DNA of 14,759 bases from Crocinitomicaceae bacterium. GTDB lineage: Bacteria; Bacteroidota; Bacteroidia; Flavobacteriales_G; Salibacteraceae. Position numbers and translations under genes: made by a program. Below are positions 6,580 to 12,796 of the stretch, piece by piece. The stretch is from assembly GCA_018623405.1 (NCBI GenBank), contig JAAZVO010000040.1, positions 1 through 14,759 of the forward strand, written 5' to 3'. The first letter of the stretch is position 1. Each line of letters opens with the position of its first letter. Below the pieces are notes generated by a model. It was given only the letters and a program-made list of their open reading frames with translations, did no database searches and was not told the origin of the DNA.

Positions 6580-7378
6580 AAGTTTTCTTTTTTTTGGATT
6601 ATTTCTTTTCTCAGTTTTTGTTTGGGCAGATGAAACTGACTCACTAAAAAAGCGCGCATTATTCCTTGAAAAAAATCAAAATAGTGTTGCAGATACACAA
6701 CTTGCAGAGGTTTATTACCAATTAGTTTCTCTTTTGGCCCACGATTTACATTCGCCAATGGTAGGTATTGTTTCGTCAATAAACCTTATTCAAGAAGAGG
6801 CATTTTCTAAAGAGGAGGTAGATGAAATGCTGAAAGAAATTTCATCTTCAGCCTCAGCCAATTTGGAAGGTTTAGACAACCTTGTTAAATGGACTAAAAC
6901 CCAAATGGAGGGAATTGAGCGAAATGTTATTGAAACTTCTACTCAAGAGGTTTACCTTGAATTAAAAAAGGAGCTTAGAGGGCTTTTAAAAACTAAAAAA
7001 ATTACCTTAAGGTTTGATAAAACAGGAAAAGACAAAGTTCTTGTTGATTACGAAATGCTAAAGTCTTCAATTAGGAATCTTATTACAAATGCCATTAAAT
7101 TTTCTGATGAAGGACAAGAAGTTTCATTAACCTCTGAAGAAAAAGGCGAGGAGGTAGTAATAAAAGTTGTAGATAGGGCAGGAGGAATTCCAAAAGAACT
7201 GCATAAATTTATTTTTGAAGGCCCTATTACATCTTCTCCCGGCACCAAAGGCGAAAAAGGCTCAGGTATAGGGTTAATGCTTGTTAAAGAGTTTATTTCT
7301 ATTAATGGAGGTAATATTCATTTTGAAACCGAAGAAGGTGTTGGTACCACATTTATTGTTAGGTTCAAAAAGGCATAA
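6560..7378 (+). CDS. Short histidine kinase with signal-peptide-like N-terminus and no sensor domain
   Basis: 272 residues from the ATG at 6560. ATGs at 6530 and 6554 are in frame, but 6560 gives a well-formed signal sequence: MIKEYSKS, then FLFFGLFLFSVFVWA at 9-23. About 35 residues later comes the dimerisation/phosphoacceptor helix LLAHDLHSPMVGI at 58-70 with His61. The ATPase domain has an N box (RNLITNAIKFS, 172-182), a G1 box (DRAGGI, 205-210), an F box (FIFEGP) and a G2 box (GEKGSGIGLML, 231-241), so the kinase core looks intact. Only one hydrophobic segment exists, so there is no room for a periplasmic sensor and second helix. Either the segment is an uncleaved anchor with the kinase inside the cell, or the core would be exported. 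The gene overlaps the SIS gene by 20 nt. No response regulator is nearby. Confidence 0.8.
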   Translation: MIKEYSKSFLFFGLFLFSVFVWADETDSLKKRALFLEKNQNSVADTQLAEVYYQLVSLLAHDLHSPMVGIVSSINLIQEEAFSKEEVDEMLKEISSSASANLEGLDNLVKWTKTQMEGIERNVIETSTQEVYLELKKELRGLLKTKKITLRFDKTGKDKVLVDYEMLKSSIRNLITNAIKFSDEGQEVSLTSEEKGEEVVIKVVDRAGGIPKELHKFIFEGPITSSPGTKGEKGSGIGLMLVKEFISINGGNIHFETEEGVGTTFIVRFKKA

Positions 7379-8392
7379 TTACTTACTTGCCCCTAACTCC
7401 ATGCCTTCTTTTTGGCCCAAAATAAAAACTGCAAAAAAGTTTAATAAAAACCCAATTCCGTAACCACACAATTGGGTAATGCTAGTAATTATGCTTAAAC
7501 CACCAACTGTTATACTTCTGTTTTGTAACCAAGCATTTAAGAAAATGGGGGTTAAATAAATTGTAATAATTAGGGTAAATAACTCAAATACAGGATCGTA
7601 AATAAAATAACTCAAAAATCCAAATACCAAAAACAAAAAGAAAGCTGAAGGGAAAAGGTGTGTTACTTTTAATTCGCTTCTGTGCCTGTAAAAGATGTTT
7701 ACCCTTGCTGCTCCAAACCTTTTAACTTGTCTAAAAAAACTAGGTAAAGTGTTTCTTCTTTTGTGGTAAACGTAGGCTTCAGGAATTAATTGGGTTTTAT
7801 ACCCTGCTTTAATAATTCTAATACTCAACTCAATATCTTCTCCACATACAAAACTGCCATAGCCATTAACCTCTTCGAAAACAGCTTTTTTTATGCCCAT
7901 GTTAAACCCTCGTGGGTTATACTTATGAATTTGTTTTTTACCACCCCTAATACCCCCTGTTGTAAAGTAAGAGGTCATGCTATAACTAATTGCTTTTTGA
8001 AGGTTTGTAAAGTTTTTATGGGCTGCGTCGGGTCCACCAAAACACGCCGGTTGATTTTTTACTACAGCATTATGAATGGCAATTAGGTAACCACTTGGTA
8101 AAATAACATCACTATCCAGAAAAATTAGGTAGTCTCCTTTTGCATTTTCGGCACCTAAATTCCTTGATGGACTAATAGCAAGCTTTGGTCTATGCAGGTG
8201 CAATAATTTTATTTTATCTGCGTAAGCCTCAATAATTGGCTTTAACACTTCTGTTGGACTACCATCTGCAAAAACTATTTCAAAGCCTTTAAAAGAATCT
8301 TGGTTAGGTAAGGTAAGTTGAGTAGCACTTTCAAGAAGTTCTGCCACTTCCTCGGGTCTGTTAAAGGTTGGTACAACAAAAGAGTAAAACAC
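7379..8392 (-). CDS. GT2 family glycosyltransferase with C-terminal membrane helices
   Basis: Predicted membrane-associated inverting glycosyltransferase (337 residues from the chosen GTG) for surface glycan assembly. FYSFVVPTFNRPEEV at 2-16 opens the GT-A fold. The metal-binding DSD is at 93-95 in IFLDSDVILP, followed by FGGPDA, a glycine-rich acceptor-loop region and CGEDIELSIRI at 183-193 with the likely catalytic acidic residue. Three or so hydrophobic segments follow from about 248 to 325. The frame is open to a TTG at 8413, but that TTG is the end of a perfect TATATTTG -7 box, so GTG at 8392 is the likelier start; it fits the family N-terminus and leaves an 18-nt gap after the box. The stop abuts the stop of the convergent histidine kinase gene with no bases between. 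Sugar donor and acceptor are unknown. Confidence 0.88.
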   Translation of the reverse strand: MFYSFVVPTFNRPEEVAELLESATQLTLPNQDSFKGFEIVFADGSPTEVLKPIIEAYADKIKLLHLHRPKLAISPSRNLGAENAKGDYLIFLDSDVILPSGYLIAIHNAVVKNQPACFGGPDAAHKNFTNLQKAISYSMTSYFTTGGIRGGKKQIHKYNPRGFNMGIKKAVFEEVNGYGSFVCGEDIELSIRIIKAGYKTQLIPEAYVYHKRRNTLPSFFRQVKRFGAARVNIFYRHRSELKVTHLFPSAFFLFLVFGFLSYFIYDPVFELFTLIITIYLTPIFLNAWLQNRSITVGGLSIITSITQLCGYGIGFLLNFFAVFILGQKEGMELGASK

Positions 8393-8410
8393 GCTTAAAT
8401 TTTGAGGCTG

Positions 8411-8418
8411 CAAATATA
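8411..8418 (-). promoter_or_regulatory. Perfect TAnnTTTG -7 element of the second GT2 gene
   Basis: The minus strand reads TATATTTG, a full match to the Bacteroidota -7 consensus, in the gap between the potassium-channel stop and the glycosyltransferase. No TTG is present at -33 distance. It suggests that this gene has its own promoter and that the TTG inside the box is not the start codon. Confidence 0.45.
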
Positions 8419-8446
8419 GGAGGGATGTTGGTTATAGATTTTTAAA

Positions 8447-9391
8447 TTAAACTTCGCGATAAGCATGAATTTTATCAATATCAACCAAAATATCACCTGC
8501 TTGATTTATGGTGTATATTTTTTCAAAAACTTTATTCTCTAATATTTCGTCGGGGCAGTATGAATACCTTGAGTGTACAACTTGAGAGAAAGTGTCATCA
8601 AAACCTTTAATTAAGATTAAAATCTCAGCACATTCCGTTTTTAATTTTTCTAAATCATAACCATACAATGGGCTATCTTCATTAATGGCATGCACAATAG
8701 TCCAATTCATCGGAAAAAAATGTATGTTTTTTGTCTCCAACTTTAAAGGGTAGTATTTTCTTTGAATTTCACCATTAGGTTGAGTTTCTAAATGCATTAA
8801 CATAACTGTTGCATCTAGCTCCATTAAAATATTACTACGTTTATTTACTAATCTAAACATCAAGGCCTTGCTGTTTTTGTAAGGAGCAATAAGAGCATTT
8901 TTACTAAATTCTAACTTGGCCCTTGGTTTAGAAAATCTACCATATAACAAGCCTGTTGCAAGTGCAAACCCAAGTAATCCTGCAAGGGCATCTAAAGTTG
9001 CAATTAAATTTACCCAAATACCTTTTGGGGCTATGGCGCCATAACCTACTGTAGTAAAGGTTTGTACAGAAAAGTAAAAGGCATCTAAAAACTTTTGTAG
9101 TTCAGTTTCACTAGGCTCAATACCGCTTAAGTACTCAATACCAATAAAGTAAATTAATGAACCAAATAGTAGGTTTATTGAGAAATATAGGATTATGATT
9201 AGCCCAATAAACTTAAACCAACTCATATTTATGAGGTTCTGATAAGTATCTCGCCAAAAAAGACCGTCGCCCGTTCTTGCAACGTTAAATGAACCATCTT
9301 TATTGATTATGCGTTTGGTGTTGTTAAGATATCGTTCTCCTAAACCTGGATCGTGGTTTATTTTGGGATGATGTTTAGTTGTTTTTGCCAT
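8447..9391 (-). CDS. Inward-rectifier potassium channel (KirBac family)
   Basis: Inner-membrane potassium channel of 314 residues, assembled as a tetramer in characterised relatives. Order: cytoplasmic N-terminus with the slide-helix-like segment FWRDTYQNLINMSW (45-58); first membrane helix about 59-83; pore helix and selectivity filter TVGYG at 114-118; second helix about 126-150 ending in GRFSKPRAKLEFS; then an immunoglobulin-like cytoplasmic domain to the end, where Kir regulation by lipids or ligands takes place. Length and order match KirBac proteins, and the absence of a voltage sensor or RCK domain excludes other channel types. The start is ATG at 9391 with a -7-like box 7 nt upstream. 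It is divergent from the zinc-ribbon gene and followed after 54 nt by the GT2 gene. Its role is probably membrane potential or potassium balance. Confidence 0.95.
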   Translation of the reverse strand: MAKTTKHHPKINHDPGLGERYLNNTKRIINKDGSFNVARTGDGLFWRDTYQNLINMSWFKFIGLIIILYFSINLLFGSLIYFIGIEYLSGIEPSETELQKFLDAFYFSVQTFTTVGYGAIAPKGIWVNLIATLDALAGLLGFALATGLLYGRFSKPRAKLEFSKNALIAPYKNSKALMFRLVNKRSNILMELDATVMLMHLETQPNGEIQRKYYPLKLETKNIHFFPMNWTIVHAINEDSPLYGYDLEKLKTECAEILILIKGFDDTFSQVVHSRYSYCPDEILENKVFEKIYTINQAGDILVDIDKIHAYREV

Positions 9392-9398
9392 TACTTTG
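9391..9398 (+). promoter_or_regulatory. Candidate -7 element of the zinc-ribbon gene
   Basis: TTACTTTG, identical to the box before the symporter, lies 22 nt before the TTG start at 9421. It directly abuts the oppositely oriented box of the potassium channel gene at 9399-9406. Confidence 0.35.
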
Positions 9399-9406
9399 CA
9401 AATGAA
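9399..9406 (-). promoter_or_regulatory. Candidate -7 element of the KirBac gene
   Basis: The minus strand reads TTCATTTG, one mismatch to TAnnTTTG, ending 7 nt before the ATG. With the plus-strand box it forms a back-to-back pair centred on the palindrome TTTGCAAA (9395-9402). Confidence 0.3.
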
Positions 9407-9420
9407 TAAAATTACCTGAT

Positions 9421-9693
9421 TTGAGGTTTCATCAAAAAAAATGTGAGCACTGCGGAAGTTGGACCGATGGAAAGTTGCATAATTGCGCTTTTTGTGGGGG
9501 CATTCTAGATGAAGAGTATAAAAAAGAAAATGAAACCCGGAAATTAAAAATTCCTGAACCTCCCCTCATAAAAATATATGAAGAAGATGGAGTTATATTG
9601 GTTGCTTTAAAGCGTATTGTTCAGTTTCATCAGTTATTGTTTTATTGGATTGTGTCTATAGTAATATACTTTATTACATGGGTTGTATTTTAA
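9421..9693 (+). CDS. Small zinc-ribbon protein with one C-terminal membrane helix
   Basis: 90-residue conserved hypothetical protein of a type common in flavobacteria. Cys8 and Cys11 (CEHCGSWTDG) with Cys22 and Cys25 (CAFCGG) form a treble-clef/zinc-ribbon-like CxxC-x10-CxxC site. An acidic/lysine-rich linker and IPEPPLIKIYEEDG at 44-57 follow, and residues 67-90 form a single hydrophobic helix. This suggests a cytoplasmic metal-binding head on a membrane anchor. The frame is closed by TGA at 9403-9405, and TTG at 9421 is the only plausible start; an ATG in another frame stops at once. It overlaps the next membrane-protein gene by 16 nt, so the two are probably made together. No catalytic residues are seen, and the function is unknown. 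Confidence 0.75.
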   Translation: MRFHQKKCEHCGSWTDGKLHNCAFCGGILDEEYKKENETRKLKIPEPPLIKIYEEDGVILVALKRIVQFHQLLFYWIVSIVIYFITWVVF

Positions 9694-10073
9694 GGAGAAT
9701 TCCGCTACATTTTTCTTGGTTTATTTTATTTTTTGTTTGGGTAGCTTATCAGCTTCAACCTCATCAATTTTCAAACAATAGTTTAATTCATAGTTACTTA
9801 GACGATCTTGTGGTAATTCCAATTGTTTTGGGAGGAATACTTGTAATCTTTAGAAATTTAGTTTTTAAATCCACTGTATATACATTTCCAAAAGCAAGAA
9901 TTTGGATAGTTGTTGCAATTTTTGCTGCTTACTTTGAATTGATTATTCCTAGGTTTAATACAGGTTTTACAGCAGATATTTTTGATGTATTATGTTATGC
10001 TATAGGAGGGTTGTATTTTCAATTCTTAATTAACAAACCTTTTGCTGTGCAACAAGCTAGTTGTAAAGTTTAA
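9678..10073 (+). CDS. Four-helix membrane protein of unknown function
   Basis: 131-residue integral membrane protein from the ATG at 9678, which lies within the end of the zinc-ribbon gene (16-nt overlap). A start 33 nt further upstream (9645) would deepen that overlap and add unhydrophobic sequence with no family support. Four hydrophobic segments lie at about 11-26, 43-61, 72-90 and 101-117. Between the last two is FTADIFDVLCYAIGG at 97-111, a conserved-looking polar/aspartate motif that recurs in Bacteroidota proteins often labelled as magnesium citrate secondary transporter-like, a label with little support. The arrangement also recalls small VanZ-like proteins. Coupling to the zinc-ribbon protein suggests that the two act together at the membrane. 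Confidence 0.7.
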   Translation: MGCILRRIPLHFSWFILFFVWVAYQLQPHQFSNNSLIHSYLDDLVVIPIVLGGILVIFRNLVFKSTVYTFPKARIWIVVAIFAAYFELIIPRFNTGFTADIFDVLCYAIGGLYFQFLINKPFAVQQASCKV

Positions 10074-10088
10074 GAACATCTTTCAAAT

Positions 10089-10096
10089 TAACTTTG
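10089..10096 (+). promoter_or_regulatory. TAnnTTTG -7 element of the GDVLI/DUF6745 gene pair
   Basis: TAACTTTG is a full consensus match 16 nt before the ATG at 10113. A TTG at 10061-10063 lies 25 nt upstream, slightly further than the usual 17-23 nt for the -33 element. It marks a new transcription unit after the membrane-protein pair. Confidence 0.5.
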
Positions 10097-10112
10097 TTAT
10101 AAAAAGAAAAAA

Positions 10113-10481
10113 ATGAATCAATTTCGTCAAGGAGATGTTTTAATTGAGCGTGTAAATGAAATCCCAAATGAGGTAAAAAACGCTTTGCAGCCCTCTAAAG
10201 AACCCAATAAGTTGCTAATTCGTGGTGAAAGTAGAAACCATGGCCATTACATAAAAGGAGAGGTTGAAACTTATGTTATTCCTAATCCCGAAATTGAAAA
10301 ACTAAACATAACCCATTACCTAGAAATAAAGGAAGAGGCTAGTTTAGAGCACATAAATATTGATTCTAAATTGTGGTCTAAAGAACATGAAACATTAAGG
10401 TTAAAACCAGGTATTTACCGTGTAATAAGGCAAAGAGAATACAACCCTTATTTAAAAGCAATTAATATTATTAAAGATTAG
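10113..10481 (+). CDS. Small conserved GDVLI...QREY protein, partner of the DUF6745 gene
   Basis: 122 residues, soluble, no signal or membrane segment. I do not know a function. Visible marks: QGDVLIERVNEIP at 6-18, GESRNHGHYIKG at 38-49 (which aligns with a GEVTGHAH-like motif I recall from related small proteins), and LKPGIYRVIRQREYNPY at 97-113, where QREY appears to be the family signature. His43, His45 and His92 are candidates for metal or substrate contact, but that is inference. The sequence is rich in beta-forming residues, as in a small barrel. The stop is 9 nt before the DUF6745 gene, and a good -7 box lies upstream, so the two form a two-gene unit. Similar pairings with DUF6745 are my recollection, not checked. 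Confidence 0.7.
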   Translation: MNQFRQGDVLIERVNEIPNEVKNALQPSKEPNKLLIRGESRNHGHYIKGEVETYVIPNPEIEKLNITHYLEIKEEASLEHINIDSKLWSKEHETLRLKPGIYRVIRQREYNPYLKAINIIKD

Positions 10482-10490
10482 TTCTCTATT

Positions 10491-11549
10491 TTGACCTCTC
10501 CCGAAATTGAAAAAATAAAAGAAGATCTAATTGCTTTTGGGTTTAATGAATTTGATGATTACACCAAAAACCTTTCGGTATTTTCACAAAAAGAGCCCAA
10601 CAAACTTGTAGAGAAAATTTACAGTTTATTTAATTTACCAACTCCTGAAATTCAAAGAGCAAAAAATCCCTATCATTTTCAGTTGTTAATAAATGAGGTA
10701 AAGGAAAACGGCAATTTTAATATTGGTGATAAAATTCAAAAATTTTGGATTGATTTACATGCTAATCAATTAAAGGATTTAACGGAAAAAGGTACTATTT
10801 ACACCACTCTGGCAAAAACAGCCAATAATACTTTTCTGAGTTCTTTTCAAAATATCAGTTGGTTGGTAGAAGAACAAATAAAATCTAGATTAAAGCCCCA
10901 AAACATAGGTTATACTCCTTTTCAATCGTCTTTTACTTTTGACCAACTAGGTATTTTTTGGTTAAGAAAATTCTATCAACTAAAATTCGGAATACCACTA
11001 ACAGAAACTCAAAAGTTATTTGCAGAGGCTAATATTTTTTGGTGTTATTGCACCGAAAATTATTTTGTGTATTGTCCTCATCCACAAACAATTGTGCTTG
11101 ACGAAAACAATAAGTTACATCACGAAACAGGTGCAGCCATTAAATGGGATAAAAATTTTGAATTGTATGTATGGAGAGGAATTGAGGTTTCAAAAGATTT
11201 AATTACCCAACCTCAAAACATAACCAAAGAAGATATTATTGGTGAACGTAACGCTGAAAAAAGGAGAATTATCCAAGAGAAGTTAGGCAGTGAAAGGTTT
11301 GGGCATTTACTAGGATTAGTAGAGTTAGATAAAGATGTTGACCTACAAGGCAATATGCAATACCTCTACAGAACTAAAGAATTTGACACAATTGCAAAAG
11401 ACTTCCTGTACTTTGCCAAAGTAAGTTGCCCCTCAACAGGGCGAATATATTTTTTAAGTGTTCCTCCCGGATTAAATAATGTATGGGATGCTGTTGCTTG
11501 GACCTTCGGTAAAGACAAGGAAAGTTATAGGCCAATCATCGAAACTTAA
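10491..11549 (+). CDS. DUF6745-family protein of unknown function
   Basis: 352 residues, predicted soluble and cytoplasmic. Family marks: HHETGAAIKWDKNFELYVWRG at 210-230 (the hxxxGxAIxW...LYxWxG pattern), then IEVSKDLITQP and ITKEDIIGERNAEKRRIIQEKLG at 244-266 (the N-A-E-x-R-R-x-x-x-E segment). The C-terminus carries CPSTGRIYFLSVPPG at 313-327 with AVAWTFG at 334-340. Together these define DUF6745, found in cyanobacteria, actinobacteria and Bacteroidota; no activity is known to me. A repeat-like use of aromatic residues is visible in 150-230. The start is TTG at 10491; no ATG occurs until residue 289, so a non-ATG start is certain. The stop abuts the convergent msrA stop. It is co-transcribed with the small upstream gene. 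Confidence 0.8.
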   Translation: MTSPEIEKIKEDLIAFGFNEFDDYTKNLSVFSQKEPNKLVEKIYSLFNLPTPEIQRAKNPYHFQLLINEVKENGNFNIGDKIQKFWIDLHANQLKDLTEKGTIYTTLAKTANNTFLSSFQNISWLVEEQIKSRLKPQNIGYTPFQSSFTFDQLGIFWLRKFYQLKFGIPLTETQKLFAEANIFWCYCTENYFVYCPHPQTIVLDENNKLHHETGAAIKWDKNFELYVWRGIEVSKDLITQPQNITKEDIIGERNAEKRRIIQEKLGSERFGHLLGLVELDKDVDLQGNMQYLYRTKEFDTIAKDFLYFAKVSCPSTGRIYFLSVPPGLNNVWDAVAWTFGKDKESYRPIIET

Positions 11550-12185
11550 TTACTTAAGTTTTTCTCCAAACACCTTTTTAAACTTATCTACTTTAGGTTT
11601 AATTACTACTCGGCAATAGCCTTGTTCAGGATTATTCAAAAAGTAGTTTTGATGGTAATCTTCAGCAGGGTAAAAAACATCAAAAGGAGTTATTTCAGTA
11701 ACAATCGGATTTTCGAAAGCTCCTGAACCATCCAATTTGGCTTTATATTCTTCAGCCAATAGTTTTTGGCTTTCGGAGTGATAAAAAATTGCTGAACGGT
11801 ACTGTGTACCAACATCTGCTCCTTGTTGGTTTAAAGTGGTTGGGTCGTGCGTTTGCCAAAATACCTCTAACAATTCTTTAAAGCTAATTACACTTGGGTC
11901 AAAAACAATTTGAGTTACCTCTGCATGGCCTGTTCTACCTGTACAAACTTCTTTATAAGAAGGGTTTTTAATAGAGCCACCTGAATATCCTGAAATAACC
12001 GTATCAACTCCATCTAAACTTTGAAAAATAGCCTCAACACACCAAAAACAGCCTGCGCCAAAAGTGGCAACTTCTTTTCCTTCTTCAATTTTCATATTTA
12101 ATGCTTTTGTGGGGTAGGAGCTATTGTTTTGAGCACAGGCTCCTAAAAAAAATAAATTTAAACTTAAAACTGATAATTGCTTCAT
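11550..12185 (-). CDS. msrA: Peptide-methionine (S)-S-oxide reductase MsrA, lipoprotein form
   Basis: Repairs methionine S-sulfoxide in proteins, with thioredoxin-type electron donors. Of 211 residues, the N-terminus is a lipoprotein signal: hydrophobic run to 16 and lipobox LGAC with Cys17. The mature enzyme would therefore be anchored to a membrane on the periplasmic side. The catalytic motif is GAGCFWCVEA at 43-52, with nucleophile Cys46 and Cys49. Further MsrA signatures are GYSGG at 66-70, TGRTGHAEV at 82-90, FWQTHDPT at 109-116 and GTQYRSAIFY at 126-135. Length past the signal is normal. It is the last of three minus-strand genes (aldehyde dehydrogenase, SRPBCC, msrA) with a 58-nt gap and its own candidate -7 box. 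No msrB is in view. Confidence 0.96.
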   Translation of the reverse strand: MKQLSVLSLNLFFLGACAQNNSSYPTKALNMKIEEGKEVATFGAGCFWCVEAIFQSLDGVDTVISGYSGGSIKNPSYKEVCTGRTGHAEVTQIVFDPSVISFKELLEVFWQTHDPTTLNQQGADVGTQYRSAIFYHSESQKLLAEEYKAKLDGSGAFENPIVTEITPFDVFYPAEDYHQNYFLNNPEQGYCRVVIKPKVDKFKKVFGEKLK

Positions 12186-12190
12186 CTATA

Positions 12191-12198
12191 CAAAGAAA
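12191..12198 (-). promoter_or_regulatory. Candidate -7 element of msrA
   Basis: The minus strand reads TTTCTTTG, one mismatch to TAnnTTTG, ending 5 nt before the ATG. This is the same spacing as at recR and the symporter. No -33 TTG was found. Confidence 0.3.
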
Positions 12199-12243
12199 CA
12201 GATAAGTACAATTAAGGTTGAAGTTATTTTATTAGAAAAATAA

Positions 12244-12756
12244 TTAGGCTTCGGCAACTAATTTAAATTGCTCAAAGGTTTGATGAAAGCGCTTTTCAAT
12301 CATGCTTTCAGTTAAAGCAAAAAGGGCTCGGTAAAAAATATTTTTTGGCTTCAATGTATTAGTATAGCTAACAGTAGTGTTTTTACCATTCTCGAAGAAA
12401 TTAACCTCTAGCGTTCCGGAAAATTTATCGTTTTCAATTCCTAGTGTTACATTCTTATAGGGCTCAAAGTTTACCAACTCGGTAATAAATTCTTGATTTT
12501 TATTACCCACTTTTATGATGCAAACTTCCTTAGAACCTTCCATAAACGGCATACCTTCTAAATGCTTAATATCTACAACTTGAGGAAACCATTTTTGTAT
12601 AGCACCCGGATCAAATAATACGGCGAAAACCTGCGGTGGATCTGAAGCTATTTCAAGCTTATCTTGAACTTGGATGGTAGGGTTTAACAAGCCAAGCGTA
12701 AAAAGCGATAAAACAACCGAGAGGGTTAATATTACTATGTATTTTACAATCTTCAC
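12244..12756 (-). CDS. Membrane-anchored SRPBCC-superfamily protein
   Basis: 170 residues. An N-terminal hydrophobic segment at 5-25 is followed by a START/Bet v 1-like (polyketide cyclase/dehydrase) domain. The typical first strand and helix are VQDKLEIASDPPQVFAVLFDPGAIQKWFP at about 30-58, and the characteristic long C-terminal helix is at 141-168, where it ends the fold. Such domains bind hydrophobic ligands; no catalytic residue or ligand can be named here. The start is GTG at 12756: TAA closes the frame 12 nt upstream and no ATG lies near. It sits 40 nt after the aldehyde dehydrogenase gene and 58 nt before msrA, both on the same strand, with a candidate -7 box at 12774-12781. Confidence 0.78.
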   Translation of the reverse strand: MKIVKYIVILTLSVVLSLFTLGLLNPTIQVQDKLEIASDPPQVFAVLFDPGAIQKWFPQVVDIKHLEGMPFMEGSKEVCIIKVGNKNQEFITELVNFEPYKNVTLGIENDKFSGTLEVNFFENGKNTTVSYTNTLKPKNIFYRALFALTESMIEKRFHQTFEQFKLVAEA

Positions 12757-12773
12757 AAGAACAGATTATGTTT

Positions 12774-12781
12774 CAAAGGAA
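12774..12781 (-). promoter_or_regulatory. Candidate -7 element of the SRPBCC gene
   Basis: The minus strand reads TTCCTTTG, one mismatch to TAnnTTTG, 17 nt before the GTG start. It lies in the 40-nt gap after the aldehyde dehydrogenase gene and could give this gene separate expression. Confidence 0.3.
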
Positions 12782-12796
12782 ACAAAATCGCTTATG

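Noticed and set aside
7174..7200. DRAGGI instead of DxGxG in the kinase G1 box
   Set aside because: DxAGGI variants are common in active histidine kinases, so this is not evidence of a broken enzyme.
9645..9677. Longer N-terminus for the four-helix protein
   Set aside because: Would overlap the zinc-ribbon gene by 49 nt; the ATG at 9678 gives a compact membrane protein with the usual short overlap.
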